Positions 46,881 through 58,523 are shown, counted from the first letter of the stretch. The stretch: 64,000 nt of DNA from Sphingomonas sp. PP-F2F-A104-K0414 (GCF_004340945.1 NZ_SLYD01000003.1:248001-312000); one strand, 5' to 3'. Numbers and translations: made by a program. The notes: generated from the letters alone by a model not told the origin.

Positions 46881-48032
46881 GTGTCCGTGGCGCTCGATCT
46901 CACTACCCTTTACGTGGTTGCCGCGCTTGGCATGCTGGTGGCGGGGTTCGTCCACCTCGTGCCGGTGGCGACGGGGCGGTTCGGCACATGGGCGCTGCTA
47001 TGGGGCGCAGGCCATCTCGTCGTCGGGTTCGGCACGATGATGGCGGTCCTGAACGACAGTATCGGCATCGCCTGGGCGCCGAATACCGGCAATCCCGCCG
47101 CGGTGATCGGGTATGCGCTGATCGCCGGTGCCGTGCTCCGGTTCGCTCGGCCCGAGGCTCGCCTGACGCCGCTTTTGGGAATTGCCGCCATTTTGGCCGT
47201 ACCCTTGGTGTTTAGTGACGATCCCGCACATTTTCACCTCCGCGTCGCCTATCTCAGCGTCGTTCGCGCGAGCTTCGACGTGGTCGTCGTCATTGCTGCA
47301 TTCCACCTGGCGCGGCGTGAATCACTCCAGACCGGCTGGATCGTGGCGGCTCTGTTCGCGATCACCGTGCCGCTCTTTCTCGGTCGCGCCTGGCTCGCCT
47401 ATCACGATCGGATCGGCACGCAACTGACCGGCATGCACGATGGTCTCGCTGCTTGGCTCGCCGCAGGCCAAATCGCCTTCATCATCTTCCGCACCTTCTC
47501 GCTGCTGATCCTGCAAGCAGAGCGCGGCCAGACCGCCCTGCGCGACCAGATGGAGCGCGATCAGCTTACGGGTGCACTCAATCGCGCAGGCCTCGACCGC
47601 GTTAGCCGGACATTTGACCCGCAGACACCGCTCGCAGTCATGATGTTGGATATCGATCGGTTTAAAGCATTGAACGATACGCTGGGCCATGCCGCAGGCG
47701 ACGCGGCGTTGTGCACGTTGGCAGACATTGCGAGGGCGGCGCTCGGTCGGAACGGTCATCTGGTTCGATGGGGTGGCGACGAGTTCGTCTGCCTGCTGCC
47801 CTATGCCGCTGTCGATCAGGCCATCACGCTGGGCGATGCCATCGCCGCGGAGTTTGCCTTGGCCATGCAACGCGACGCACCGGCGGCGGGTGCGATCGGT
47901 GTCAGCATCGGTACCGTCGTCGACGTCTGGGCTGGCCAGATTGCCGATCTGATCTCACGCGCCGACGCCGCAATGTATCGTGCCAAACGCGCGGATCGTC
48001 GCACACCGTTCGGGTACGAGAAGGCTGCCTGA
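46881..48032 (+). CDS. Membrane-bound diguanylate cyclase (GGDEF domain)
   Basis: A 383-residue inner-membrane protein. Residues about 8-215 contain roughly six membrane segments with an undefined sensor. Residues about 225-380 are a GGDEF domain with RDQLTGALNRAGLD, MMLDIDRFKALNDTLGHAAGD and an intact active site RWGGDEF, so c-di-GMP synthesis is expected. No RxxD inhibitory site is seen at the usual spacing. The start is GTG 46881 (GTG 46887 possible). It ends at a bidirectional terminator. Confidence 0.9.
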   Translation: MSVALDLTTLYVVAALGMLVAGFVHLVPVATGRFGTWALLWGAGHLVVGFGTMMAVLNDSIGIAWAPNTGNPAAVIGYALIAGAVLRFARPEARLTPLLGIAAILAVPLVFSDDPAHFHLRVAYLSVVRASFDVVVVIAAFHLARRESLQTGWIVAALFAITVPLFLGRAWLAYHDRIGTQLTGMHDGLAAWLAAGQIAFIIFRTFSLLILQAERGQTALRDQMERDQLTGALNRAGLDRVSRTFDPQTPLAVMMLDIDRFKALNDTLGHAAGDAALCTLADIARAALGRNGHLVRWGGDEFVCLLPYAAVDQAITLGDAIAAEFALAMQRDAPAAGAIGVSIGTVVDVWAGQIADLISRADAAMYRAKRADRRTPFGYEKAA

Positions 48033-48036
48033 CGAC

Positions 48037-48060
48037 ACTGCGGCTTGACCAAGCCGCAGT
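48037..48060. terminator. Bidirectional terminator between convergent genes
   Basis: ACTGCGGCTT-GACC-AAGCCGCAGT is a perfect 10-bp stem between the GGDEF gene (+) and the hypothetical gene ending at 48108 (-). CTGATTGTGA follows on the plus strand. Confidence 0.65.
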
Positions 48061-48107
48061 CTGATTGTGACTACGCCAGCAATATCGGGCCGCAGGATGG
48101 GCTAAGA

Positions 48108-48737
48108 TCAACGGGAAGGCGGCGTTTCCCTGTCCGGCTTGGCGCCTGCCCGGCTTGCGAACCCGGCAAATAGCCGTTCGAGTCCACCAGCGACGCTGTC
48201 GAGGACCTTTGCCATCTCGGGCGACATCGCAGGTGCGTCGCCGCGGGGCGGTTCGGGGGTATCTCCCGCGAACGGACCGGATCCTGCATTTGGTTCGGCT
48301 GTTGCAGGCTCCGGGTCCGGCGAACCTTGCTTGACGGTATCAGCATGGCCCGATCCCTGCCCGGGAGAAGACTTGTCAGCATGGGATGCAGCGACGTCGT
48401 CGGTCGCCCCAGTTGCGTGTGCGGCAGAAGCGGGGGCGGGGGGCGACGATCCAGCCCGGGACGGCGATCCGCCTCCACATGCCTGGTCCGACCCTGGCGA
48501 AGCAGGCCGCTCTCCCGTCGATCGCGTACCCTTGCTGGCGATCGCCGCGGCCGCCGCCATGAGCCCAGCGGCGAGGACCTGACGCCCGGCGCCCTTTGCC
48601 AGCACGCCGAGAACGATGTCCCGTCCTACCGGACTAGCCATGCTTTCGATCAGCGTGTTTCCCGTCTTTCGAAGGTCTTTCGGGATCTTCACGCCGCCGA
48701 TCCGCTTGGGAATCCTGGCTGTCTTCGTCTTTGCCAT
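48108..48737 (-). CDS. Hypothetical protein with disordered Pro/Ala/Ser-rich C-terminal half
   Basis: A 209-residue protein I do not recognise. The N-terminus is basic (MAKTKTARIPKRIGGVKIPKDLRK). Residues about 38-67 form an Ala-rich helix (GRDIVLGVLAKGAGRQVLAAGLMAAAAAIA, marginally hydrophobic). The rest up to about 165 is low-complexity Ser/Pro/Gly/Ala, and a short C-terminal amphipathic helix (MAKVLDSVAGGLERLFAGF) ends it. The basic N-terminus could bind nucleic acid, but nothing proves this. It ends at the shared terminator. Confidence 0.6.
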   Translation of the reverse strand: MAKTKTARIPKRIGGVKIPKDLRKTGNTLIESMASPVGRDIVLGVLAKGAGRQVLAAGLMAAAAAIASKGTRSTGERPASPGSDQACGGGSPSRAGSSPPAPASAAHATGATDDVAASHADKSSPGQGSGHADTVKQGSPDPEPATAEPNAGSGPFAGDTPEPPRGDAPAMSPEMAKVLDSVAGGLERLFAGFASRAGAKPDRETPPSR

Positions 48738-48872
48738 ATCAGTCTCTCACGCTGTGTCTGATATAGATAAGACACCGGACCTAGAGTGCAACACACGCGC
48801 TCAGCGGATCGGCTCCGTCGATGCTCCTGCGATTGCGGGCGCAGGGCGTTCATTAGTAAATCCGATCGGGCG

Positions 48873-50312
48873 TTACGACCCGAACACGCTGAACGGGACG
48901 CCGACGAACAGGCCAAGCGTAAAATCGTCTTCGCGGCCACCGGTGCCGTCGCGACGGTTCAGATAGACACCGCGTACGCCGCCGCGCAGCTTGCCGGTGC
49001 CGTCGCCGACGAAATACACGGGCACGTCCAGCGAAAAGGCCTTGGACTTCAGATCGACGCTGACCTGCGGCGCGATCGCCAGCGTCGCGAACTGTCCGAC
49101 CGCTGCGCCAAAGCCATGCCGCGCTTCGACTGCGACGATCGCCTTGTCCTTCCGCACCGGTGCGCCGTCCGCGTTCGTCAGGCATTGCGTCTGTGGTGTC
49201 GTGATCGGTTGGCAGAGCGTCACCGGATCGTTTTCGGCATAGCGGCGGCCATACGTGAAGGACCCGGTCAGCGCCGATTGGCCCAGTCCGAGTAGGACAC
49301 CGCCAAACGCGGTGGCCTTGAAACCCAGCCTCGACTGGTCGCGGGTCGTGAATGCGGCGCGATCGAGATAGGTAAAATCGATCTGGCTCGCCGCCACTCG
49401 CACACCATAAAAATCGACGTTTCCGGGCAACGCGGCCTTGATCATCGAGCGCAGCCCTTGCGGATAATAGCGTAAGACAAACATCGATACGCCGGTCGGA
49501 AAGCTATAGGGATCGCACAGCTGGGCCACGTCGTCCTTGTCGCCATTCGCGTTCAGGCAACTCTCCCGCGCACGCTCGACCTCTGGCTTTTCCGTACCAT
49601 TCAAGTCCGCCTCGGTTGAATAATGGATATAGGATAGGGCGATCTCGGTGCCGCCCGAAAACCCGTCCAAACCTAATATCTTCGCTTCATGGCTCGAATC
49701 GAGATCGCTCGCGGCGGTGATCGTCAGATGATCGGCTGCCAGCCGCTTCCCGGTCTGCACACCGCTGATGTCGAGCGTCCAGGACAGGCTCGCGATCTTG
49801 TCCTCGCTTGATGCGATGAATTGCAGATCGGGCGTTGGGCTGGATTTCAGGAAGCGGTCATTGGGCCCGTTTGCGGAGCCGGATTCGACCGCTTCCACAG
49901 CCAGAAGCCTGTTGTCCGCGATATGATCGACGATCATGTTTCCAATTGTCGATCGCTTGCCCTGCGCATTGGCTCCCGTGACGACGGGCGCATCGGCCCC
50001 CGGCACGACCTTACCCACGGCCCCAGACGTTACCGACGATGCATCGGCCGTCATGCCGCTGGCGATCAGGCGCAGGTCCCGCGCCGCCGCCTCGGCAGCC
50101 CCGGCGGCTCGCGTCGCCGCCTGCGCCGCGCGCTCAACTGCGGCGAGTGCGCGGTGGTAATCTGCCATCGTCGGCGCCGTGACAGGCTCTGCCGGTTTAG
50201 CGCCGGCCGCAGCGGGTGTGGGAGGCGAAGACTGTGCCCAGGCATCGCCATGTCCCGCCAGGCCAATGGCGAAAGCGAGAGCATTGATCGCACGCATCCG
50301 GACCGGCAGCAT
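48873..50312 (-). CDS. Putative outer-membrane beta-barrel protein
   Basis: A 479-residue protein with a signal peptide (MRAINALAFAIGLAGHGDAWA, after the first five residues). An Ala-rich helical segment (YHRALAAVERAAQAATRAAGAAEAAARDLR) looks like a periplasmic coiled coil. About 330 residues of alternating beta pattern follow (FTYGRRYAENDP, LRGGVRGVYLNRRDGTGG), ending FTLGLFVGVPFSVFGS. This fits a barrel, although the terminal residue is not aromatic. Its ATG overlaps the stop of the upstream 96-residue protein (TGATG), so they form an operon. Function unknown. Confidence 0.65.
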   Translation of the reverse strand: MLPVRMRAINALAFAIGLAGHGDAWAQSSPPTPAAAGAKPAEPVTAPTMADYHRALAAVERAAQAATRAAGAAEAAARDLRLIASGMTADASSVTSGAVGKVVPGADAPVVTGANAQGKRSTIGNMIVDHIADNRLLAVEAVESGSANGPNDRFLKSSPTPDLQFIASSEDKIASLSWTLDISGVQTGKRLAADHLTITAASDLDSSHEAKILGLDGFSGGTEIALSYIHYSTEADLNGTEKPEVERARESCLNANGDKDDVAQLCDPYSFPTGVSMFVLRYYPQGLRSMIKAALPGNVDFYGVRVAASQIDFTYLDRAAFTTRDQSRLGFKATAFGGVLLGLGQSALTGSFTYGRRYAENDPVTLCQPITTPQTQCLTNADGAPVRKDKAIVAVEARHGFGAAVGQFATLAIAPQVSVDLKSKAFSLDVPVYFVGDGTGKLRGGVRGVYLNRRDGTGGREDDFTLGLFVGVPFSVFGS

Positions 50313-50602
50313 CAGCGCACGTCGATCAGGAAAGCATCATAGGCCTTCCCGAGTGGGGGCGGGATCGTCGATGCATCGCGGGTATAGATCGCCGCGCCGT
50401 TGCGCAGGATTTCGACCTTCATGGTGGCACCGGGATCACCGATCATCACCCATTCGAGCAATTTCTTGCGGTCAGGTACGGCCTTGAAGATACCTTTGCC
50501 GCCGCTCGTCGCGACGGGTTGCCCGTCGAAGGCAAAGCCATAATCGGCGATGCCGTTCAGATGCGACACTACGATTTCGAGGACTATGCGCAGATCAGCC
50601 AT
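50312..50602 (-). CDS. Hypothetical 96-residue protein coupled to the barrel protein
   Basis: A small soluble protein without a signal peptide. MADLRIVLEIVVSHLNGIADYGFAFDGQPV and a later TMKVEILRNGAAIYTRDASTI suggest a small beta-sandwich. I do not recognise the family. The stop overlaps the start of the barrel gene, which implies coupled synthesis. A cytoplasmic partner of an envelope protein is possible but speculative. Confidence 0.55.
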   Translation of the reverse strand: MADLRIVLEIVVSHLNGIADYGFAFDGQPVATSGGKGIFKAVPDRKKLLEWVMIGDPGATMKVEILRNGAAIYTRDASTIPPPLGKAYDAFLIDVR

Positions 50603-50861
50603 GAAAATACTGCCCCTGTAGGGCCGAACGGGCGAGGACCGCGTCGAGTGTGCGGTGGGTCGAGGGTCGGCCGGTAAAATACACGCGGCACGCTACGAAC
50701 TGGACGCCCTGTGGAGCGTTGACCCGTGGATACCCTATTCACCGCCAATCACAGCGGCGAGATAGGTCCGTTTCGGGGATTTGGCATCGAACGCGTAACG
50801 GACGTGGTGCGCTGGCGGAATCCCGTTGCCGTTCCTATCTCCCGCACTGGCATCCGGCCAA

Positions 50862-50876
50862 GAACAGAAGTAGAAC
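50862..50876 (+). promoter_or_regulatory. LexA (SOS) box of uvrA
   Basis: GAAC-AGAAGTA-GAAC matches the alphaproteobacterial LexA operator (direct repeat GTTC-N7-GTTC on the other strand) exactly. It ends 7 bases before the uvrA ATG, so LexA would block initiation or early elongation. SOS induction of uvrA is therefore expected. Confidence 0.85.
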
Positions 50877-50883
50877 TCACCTT

Positions 50884-53790
<2,907 letters not shown>

Positions 53791-53884
53791 ATCGAAATGT
53801 CGTCAAATCGAGTCTTATGTCGACTATTGAACTGGTAGCCTTAAAGATAATGGCATCTCAGATTTTTTTAACGGGGGCGATGGC

Positions 53885-55044
53885 GTGGCAGGTCTAAGAG
53901 TTTTCGTATCGTCGACATGCGTTGATTTGGAAGCCTATAGATTCCAAATTAGAGGGCTTCTTGCTAGACTTGGCTACGAGCCTCTAATGAGTGACCATTC
54001 CGAGATTTTATACGACCCAGGCCTTCATACGCATGCAAGTTGTCTGCGCGATGTTCAGGGTGCTGATCTTGTAATACTATTGATAGGGTCGAGACTCGGG
54101 GGCACGACGGCTACACAGGCAATGCCTCTTATCGATTTCGACCAAGCAACACGGGGCTCTGGCAGTACTACGTTACTCAACGAAAAAAATAAAATATCGA
54201 TTACTCAGGCCGAAGCAATTCAGGCTTCAAATAATGATATACCGATATTTACATTCGTCGACAGTAAAGTTTACGCTGATCACCATATATACCAAGCAAA
54301 CAAGGATAACCCTTCACTTTCTCAGATAAAATTTCCATCAATCCAGAAGCAGGACTCTGCAAAAATATATTCGAATTCATAAATTATCTTTCGCATCGAT
54401 CATTTAATAATTCCATTATAACCTTTCAATCTTTTGCGGAAATTGAGGATCATTTGCTAAAGCAGTGGTCATTGCTGTTCCAGCGTATACTTCAAGAGCG
54501 CAAAGAAAGGGCGGGGGATAATAAAAAATCTATCGATATCGTTGGCAGGATTGAGGAGCTAAAATCGGCCGTGTTGCAGGCGCTGCCGAAGGGCCGAGAG
54601 AGAGACGTTGCAAGAGCGGTCGTGCGATATCGAAGATTGGCGGATTTTATCACGCGTCTTGCAAGTGCAATTGGTTACAAAGGGATTGCGCAATTCTCGG
54701 GATCATATCGCGAATTATTGAATGAAATGGGCGTAGTCGATCTTGTGTGGGATGATGAAGCAAATTCCCCGTATTATATGATCGCTATTCTAACTGACGG
54801 GGGCTTTGTGGGTTGCCACGAATATCTGTATCCTGAAGTTGATGACTTCGCCCAAGTCTGGAAAAGCTTTGTCTCTTTAGAAGATAGTATAAGGGAGGCA
54901 GTAATCGACGCGGCTGGGGAAATGGCTAACGACGAAAGCGAGTTCGAGAAACGGACAGAAAGTCTGGCCGATTATCACAATACTATCAGAGAAGCGGATG
55001 CCGCTGAGTCGGTCGTGAGGCGACGAGTGCGGAGATTAGAGTAG
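53885..55044 (+). pseudogene. DUF4062-domain protein split by a frameshift at an A-run (AT-rich, probably acquired)
   Basis: The first part (GTG 53885 to TAA 54382, 165 residues) starts LRVFVSSTCVDLEAYRFQIRG, the DUF4062 N-terminal motif, with GADLVILLIGSRLG following. The frame breaks at the five-A run 54359-54363. The continuation in the next frame reads FEFINYLSHRS, FAEIEDHLLKQWSLLFQRIL and runs to 55044, as expected for the rest of DUF4062 proteins. One extra A, or a -1 slip on the A-run, would restore about 385 residues. DUF4062 occurs in STAND-type and other putative defence proteins. The gene is clearly AT-richer than everything around it. Confidence 0.72.
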
Positions 55045-55176
55045 GAGTAGAATAATGTTGTCCGGTATTCTGTAAATAGTCTCCTAATTTAAAGATGGAA
55101 GGATTTTAGTATTACCGTGCCGATGCGGTGTTTTCGCTAAATAATCGCCTCCCTAAGTGTAGAGAAACTTCTTAAT
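55045..55176. other. AT-rich non-coding remainder of the acquired island
   Basis: No gene or repeat of the local families is seen; base composition matches the DUF4062 gene rather than the GC-rich neighbours. Confidence 0.5.
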
Positions 55177-55506
55177 TTAATCATATCTGCGACTCGAAGA
55201 AGGCTGCTTCAAGTTGAGCGCATCACGCAATGCCGCATTGATCCGCCCCTGCCACCCCGGCCCGCCCTCGCGAAACTTCGCCAGCACATCCGGGTCGAGC
55301 CGCAACGTCACCTGCTGCTTGGCCCGGTCGCGCAGTGGCGGGCGGCCCTTCACGACGCCGTTCGGCCCCAGATAGCCCGTCGCCGGCCGGATCACCTTCC
55401 CGCCGACCGCTAGCTCGGCGTGTTCGAACATCTCGTCCGTCCACTCCGGCGCGTCGTCGTTCGGATCAAGCGAGGTAGCGTTCAAATCGCGTGCGTTCTC
55501 GGGCAT
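55177..55506 (-). CDS. brnA: BrnA-family antitoxin
   Basis: A 109-residue antitoxin. The N-terminal DAPEWTDEMFEHAELAVGGKVIRP is the BrnT-binding part, and QQVTLRLDPDVLAKFREGGPGWQGRINAALRDAL is the ribbon-helix-helix DNA-binding domain. BrnA neutralises BrnT and represses the operon. Its ATG lies inside the brnT frame (41-bp overlap), so translation is coupled. Confidence 0.92.
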   Translation of the reverse strand: MPENARDLNATSLDPNDDAPEWTDEMFEHAELAVGGKVIRPATGYLGPNGVVKGRPPLRDRAKQQVTLRLDPDVLAKFREGGPGWQGRINAALRDALNLKQPSSSRRYD

Positions 55507-55738
55507 TGGCCTTCCTCATTGATATGACGCGCCGACCATCTTCGGCATCGACCCATATTACCACGACCATGCGATCTTCGAGCATGCCGATCGTCGAATA
55601 GCGCCGCTCGGGATACGCGACGCGCTCGTCCTCGAACTCGAACACCGTCCCCGCAAACACCTTGCCCGCATCGGCGAAGTCCAGACCTCGCTCCGCCAGC
55701 GTCCAAGCGCGCTTTACCGGGTCGAAGCTGATCTCCAC
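55466..55738 (-). CDS. brnT: BrnT-family toxin (RelE-like ribonuclease)
   Basis: A 90-residue toxin starting at GTG 55738 (AAAGGGCC upstream). EISFDPVKRAWTLAERGLDFADAGKVF, YPERRYSTIGMLEDRMVVVIWV and RRVISMRKANARERTRFERYL follow the BrnT pattern, including the C-terminal arginines and Glu used in RNA cleavage. It is first in the brnTA operon. It borders the AT-rich island but has the GC-rich composition of the chromosome. Confidence 0.92.
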   Translation of the reverse strand: MEISFDPVKRAWTLAERGLDFADAGKVFAGTVFEFEDERVAYPERRYSTIGMLEDRMVVVIWVDAEDGRRVISMRKANARERTRFERYLA

Positions 55739-55749
55739 ATCCGGCCCTT

Positions 55750-55777
55750 TATGTAACTACAACAATGTGACCGTCAA
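55750..55777 (-). promoter_or_regulatory. Candidate promoter of brnTA
   Basis: On the minus strand TTGACG (55777-55772) and TACATA (55755-55750) are separated by 16 bp, 11 bp before brnT. A GTAGTTAC segment within could be part of a BrnA operator; this is inference. Confidence 0.4.
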
Positions 55778-55855
55778 TGAGAGCATAGCGCGTCATCACA
55801 CCCAGCAAGGGTAATCGCATCGGTAACGGACGCATCTAGGTCGCGGGTGCCCGGC

Positions 55856-55881
55856 GGAACCCCTGCCACCGACCGTCCGTT
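55856..55881 (+). promoter_or_regulatory. EcfG (general stress response) promoter
   Basis: GGAAC (55856-55860), 17-base spacer, CGTT (55878-55881): an exact match to the alphaproteobacterial EcfG consensus, 27 bp before the next gene start. Confidence 0.75.
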
Positions 55882-55908
55882 TCCGAGGCTGCATCAAAGG
55901 ACATTCCC

Positions 55909-56238
55909 ATGACCAAGCCTCACCCGCAGAAGCCAGCCCCCAGCCCCAAGCCAAACGCCAAGACGTTCGGCATCAACGCGCTGTCGATCGGGGCCGCGGC
56001 GATCGGTCTCGGGGGTGCGTTGCTGGCGGTGTTCCTGCGCTCGAAGGCCAACCCCGCAGAGCATGCCGCGCCCGATCTCGCGCTCGACAAGCCCCGCCCG
56101 GGTGCGACCGATCGCGCGCCGGACGCCTTCCGCCCCGATCCCACCGCGGTCCCCACCAAGGCCGAGCGCGAGTCGCTCCGCCCCGCCACCGGCCCGGCCC
56201 CGTCATTCGCCGCGGATCGCGGTTCGACGCTCGGCTGA
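55909..56238 (+). CDS. Small single-pass membrane protein, probable general-stress gene
   Basis: A 109-residue protein with a basic Pro/Lys-rich N-terminus (MTKPHPQKPAPSPKPNAK), one membrane segment (INALSIGAAAIGLGGALLAVFL) and a polar, probably disordered tail ending ADRGSTLG. I do not recognise a family. An exact EcfG promoter sits just upstream, so expression in the general stress response is likely. Confidence 0.68.
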   Translation: MTKPHPQKPAPSPKPNAKTFGINALSIGAAAIGLGGALLAVFLRSKANPAEHAAPDLALDKPRPGATDRAPDAFRPDPTAVPTKAERESLRPATGPAPSFAADRGSTLG

Positions 56239-56250
56239 GACGCCTTCCTG

Positions 56251-56376
56251 ATCCTCCCCCGCTAGGGGGAGGTGGCTGGCGCTTGCCAGACGGAGGGGGA
56301 GGGGGCGATCACCTTCGTTGCGTGTCCTCCCCCTCCGTCACCTGCGGTGCCACCTCCCCCTGGCGGGGGAGGATCG
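56251..56376. repeat. Large inverted repeat (CCTCCCCC..GGGGGAGG family), relative of the E2-internal copy
   Basis: Arms 56251-56307 (ATCCTCCCCCGCTAGGGGGA...GACGGAGGGGGAGG) and 56325-56376 are reverse complements with few mismatches. It shares the outer hairpin and the GGTGG..GGAGGGGG inner part with 718-893. Confidence 0.88.
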
Positions 56377-56419
56377 GAATGGCCCGACGGCCTACGTCGG
56401 TTCTGACGCCAACCCTCGC

Positions 56420-56535
56420 GCCGTCACCCCGGACTGGTTCCGGGGTCCACGGTTCCCCGAACTCGATAGGGGCGACGTGCGGAACGGTGGAACTAGGCTC
56501 TCCTGAGCAAGGCTGAAGGGTCCGGCATGACGGGG
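56420..56535. repeat. Degenerate palindromic repeat pair
   Basis: CCGTCACCCCGGACTGGTTC + CGGGGTCC at the left and GGTCCGGCATGACGGGG at the right resemble the CGTCA...TGACG families, but the arms are diverged. Confidence 0.55.
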
Positions 56536-56555
56536 AGGGCGTAACCCCCATCCTC

Positions 56556-56634
56556 GTTCTCCTGCGAAGGCAGGAGCCCAGGATCAAGCAGGGCAGCGAT
56601 CGTGGCTCCTGGGCCCCCGCGTGCGCGGGGGAAC
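56556..56634. repeat. Paired palindromic repeat (hybrid arms)
   Basis: The left arm GTTCTCCTGCGAAGGCAGGA + GCCCAGGATC belongs to the CTCCTGCG family; the right arm GGGCCCCCGCGTGCGCGGGG + GAAC belongs to the CCCCCGCG family. The 56239-56743 gap is occupied by these three repeats. Confidence 0.85.
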
Positions 56635-56743
56635 AGATCGCAGTCCAGGCACCGAGCCATCCTGCACCCAACCCCCGAAACCGCTGTCCTACACACCCCG
56701 ATCCGGCATACCTGATCGGTCCTCTCCGCAACGAGGATCGATC

Positions 56744-56986
56744 ATGGCGAACGCACCCACCCCGGCCGACCCGCCCCCATGCTACATCGCAACGCGCGCC
56801 ACGCCCGCACCCCGGCCCCGGTACGAACCCCCGATCCCCGACCATCTCCCCGACGCGGACCGCCACGTCATGGCTTGGCAAGCGCATGTCGACGCCGGCC
56901 GGATCGGCGCCCGCATCCCCGTATCGCCCGAGATCGCCGCCAACCGCGACCGCTGGATCGCGCTCGCCCGGACCATGCGCAAGTGA
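56744..56986 (+). CDS. Small hypothetical protein preceding the HTH-domain gene
   Basis: An 80-residue protein with a Pro-rich first half (TPADPPPCYIATRATPAPRPRYEPP) and a helical second half (PDADRHVMAWQAHVDAGRIGARIPVSPEIAANRDRWIALARTM). I do not recognise a family. GAGG lies about 8 bases before the ATG. The stop overlaps the GTG start of the next gene (GTGA), so the two are coupled. Confidence 0.65.
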   Translation: MANAPTPADPPPCYIATRATPAPRPRYEPPIPDHLPDADRHVMAWQAHVDAGRIGARIPVSPEIAANRDRWIALARTMRK

Positions 56987-58523
56987 CCGCCGCTCTCCAG
57001 GACCACGGCCTCGACCAAGCCACCGAGCAACCCGGCGAACCCGAAGCCCCCTCGCAAACCGCCCCCGATCACCCCGTACCCCCGCAAGCCGATCCCGCCA
57101 CGCAAGCCGAGAACGCCCCGCGCGCCTACATCCCGGCAACCCCGACCCGCTACACCCAGCGCAGCGACGGCTGGACCCCGGATCGCCAGCGCGGCTTCCT
57201 CGAACGCATCGCCGAGGGCGCCACCGTCGACGAAGCCAGCGCCAGCGTCGGCCTCTCGCCCGGTGCCGCCTACACGCTGCGTCGCCGCGCGACGGGCGCT
57301 GCGTTCGCGCTCGGCTGGGACGCCGCCAAGCTCGTCGCGCGGCCGATCGTCGCCGAAACGCTGTTCCTCCGCGCGATCGCCGGCCAGACCGAGCGCGTCA
57401 CCAGGCCCGACGGCGAAGTGATCGAGCGCCACCGCTACGACAACCGCCTCGCCATGTCCTTGCTCAACCGCCTCGATCGTCCCCTCGCTGCTCGCAGCGA
57501 TACTGCGAATGGGCCGACGCCACCGAGACCGCCAACGCCGCCACTCGCATGGTCGCCGCCGAGTTCGACGCCTTCCTCGACATCATCGGGCGCGACGCCG
57601 GCCCCGCCCGCGCCGGCCTGTTCCTCGGCGAACGTCTCGACGCCGACGCCATACAGGCGGGGGCGGGGGCGGGGCCAGGAACGGGATCAGCCCCGAGCGC
57701 AGCCGAAGCGGCAATGGCGCCGATCCTCGCGCTCGCCCGCGCCGACCGCTGGCTGCGCAGCGCCGCCGGCGTCGCCTCCGGGATCGACGTCAGCGATCTC
57801 GATCCCGCCGCCCGCGCCGGCTGGACCGCCGCGCAATGGTCGCGCGCCGAAGCCGCCGGACTGCTGCAACTGGCGCCGGAACCCGCGCCCGAACCGGCAC
57901 CCGATCCGGTGCTCGATCCGGACCTGAAGCCCGCTGTCGAAAACGCGCCAGCGTCTGCACTTCCTGTACTTCACTTTGACCAGGATGGTCGCGACGGCGT
58001 TCATCCGGTCTGGTTCGACTCGATTTCGCAGGGCTGGCGAACCTGTTTTCCGCCGCCGGATCCGTATTTCAACACCGAAGACGGCCTGTTCGGCGAAGAC
58101 ACGTACAGCCGCGAGTGTTTGGACGAAGAGGCGATCATCCTCGACGCGCCACGCGACCGCGAGATCGCCGAGCGGACGATCACCGAGGGCGTCGACCGCG
58201 ATACATGGTTCGTCGCCTATGCGATCGGCGGCGGTCTCGTCGACGAAGCGGGCGCCGAGGCGGCCGGCGCCACCGATGCGGATCGCATCACCACGTTGGC
58301 GGCTAGCTTCGATCCTCTCGGCTGCGACGAACCGGTCGCACCGGCGCCCGGCGCGTGCGCGGGTCTCGATCCCGTCCAGTCGCAGCGCCCGGACGTTCCG
58401 TCGCCCCCGGTCGCGGCGCCTGCACCCAAATCCCCGATCGGGCGTTCTCCCGCCGTCAGACTCTTATACGACAGGGACCCCCATGAGCATCTTCAGCAAG
58501 ATCAAGTCCGCAATCTTCGGTGA
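56983..58523 (+). pseudogene. HTH-domain protein of unknown function, interrupted by one frameshift
   Basis: The gene starts at GTG 56983, overlapping the previous stop. Residues about 64-105 (WTPDRQRGFLERIAEGATVDEASASVGLSPGAAYTLRRRA) form a helix-turn-helix resembling terminase small-subunit or recombinase HTHs. The frame then breaks near the GGG run at 57511-57513. The continuation ADATETANAATRMVAAEFDAFLDIIGRD runs to 58523 in another frame. One missing G would restore a protein of about 510 residues with a long acidic C-terminus. Assembly error is possible. The end overlaps the DUF3597 gene by 41 bp. Confidence 0.6.

Noticed and set aside
56983..57470. Phage terminase small subunit from the HTH similarity
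   Set aside because: No large terminase, portal or capsid gene is nearby, and the C-terminal half does not fit; kept as an unknown HTH protein.
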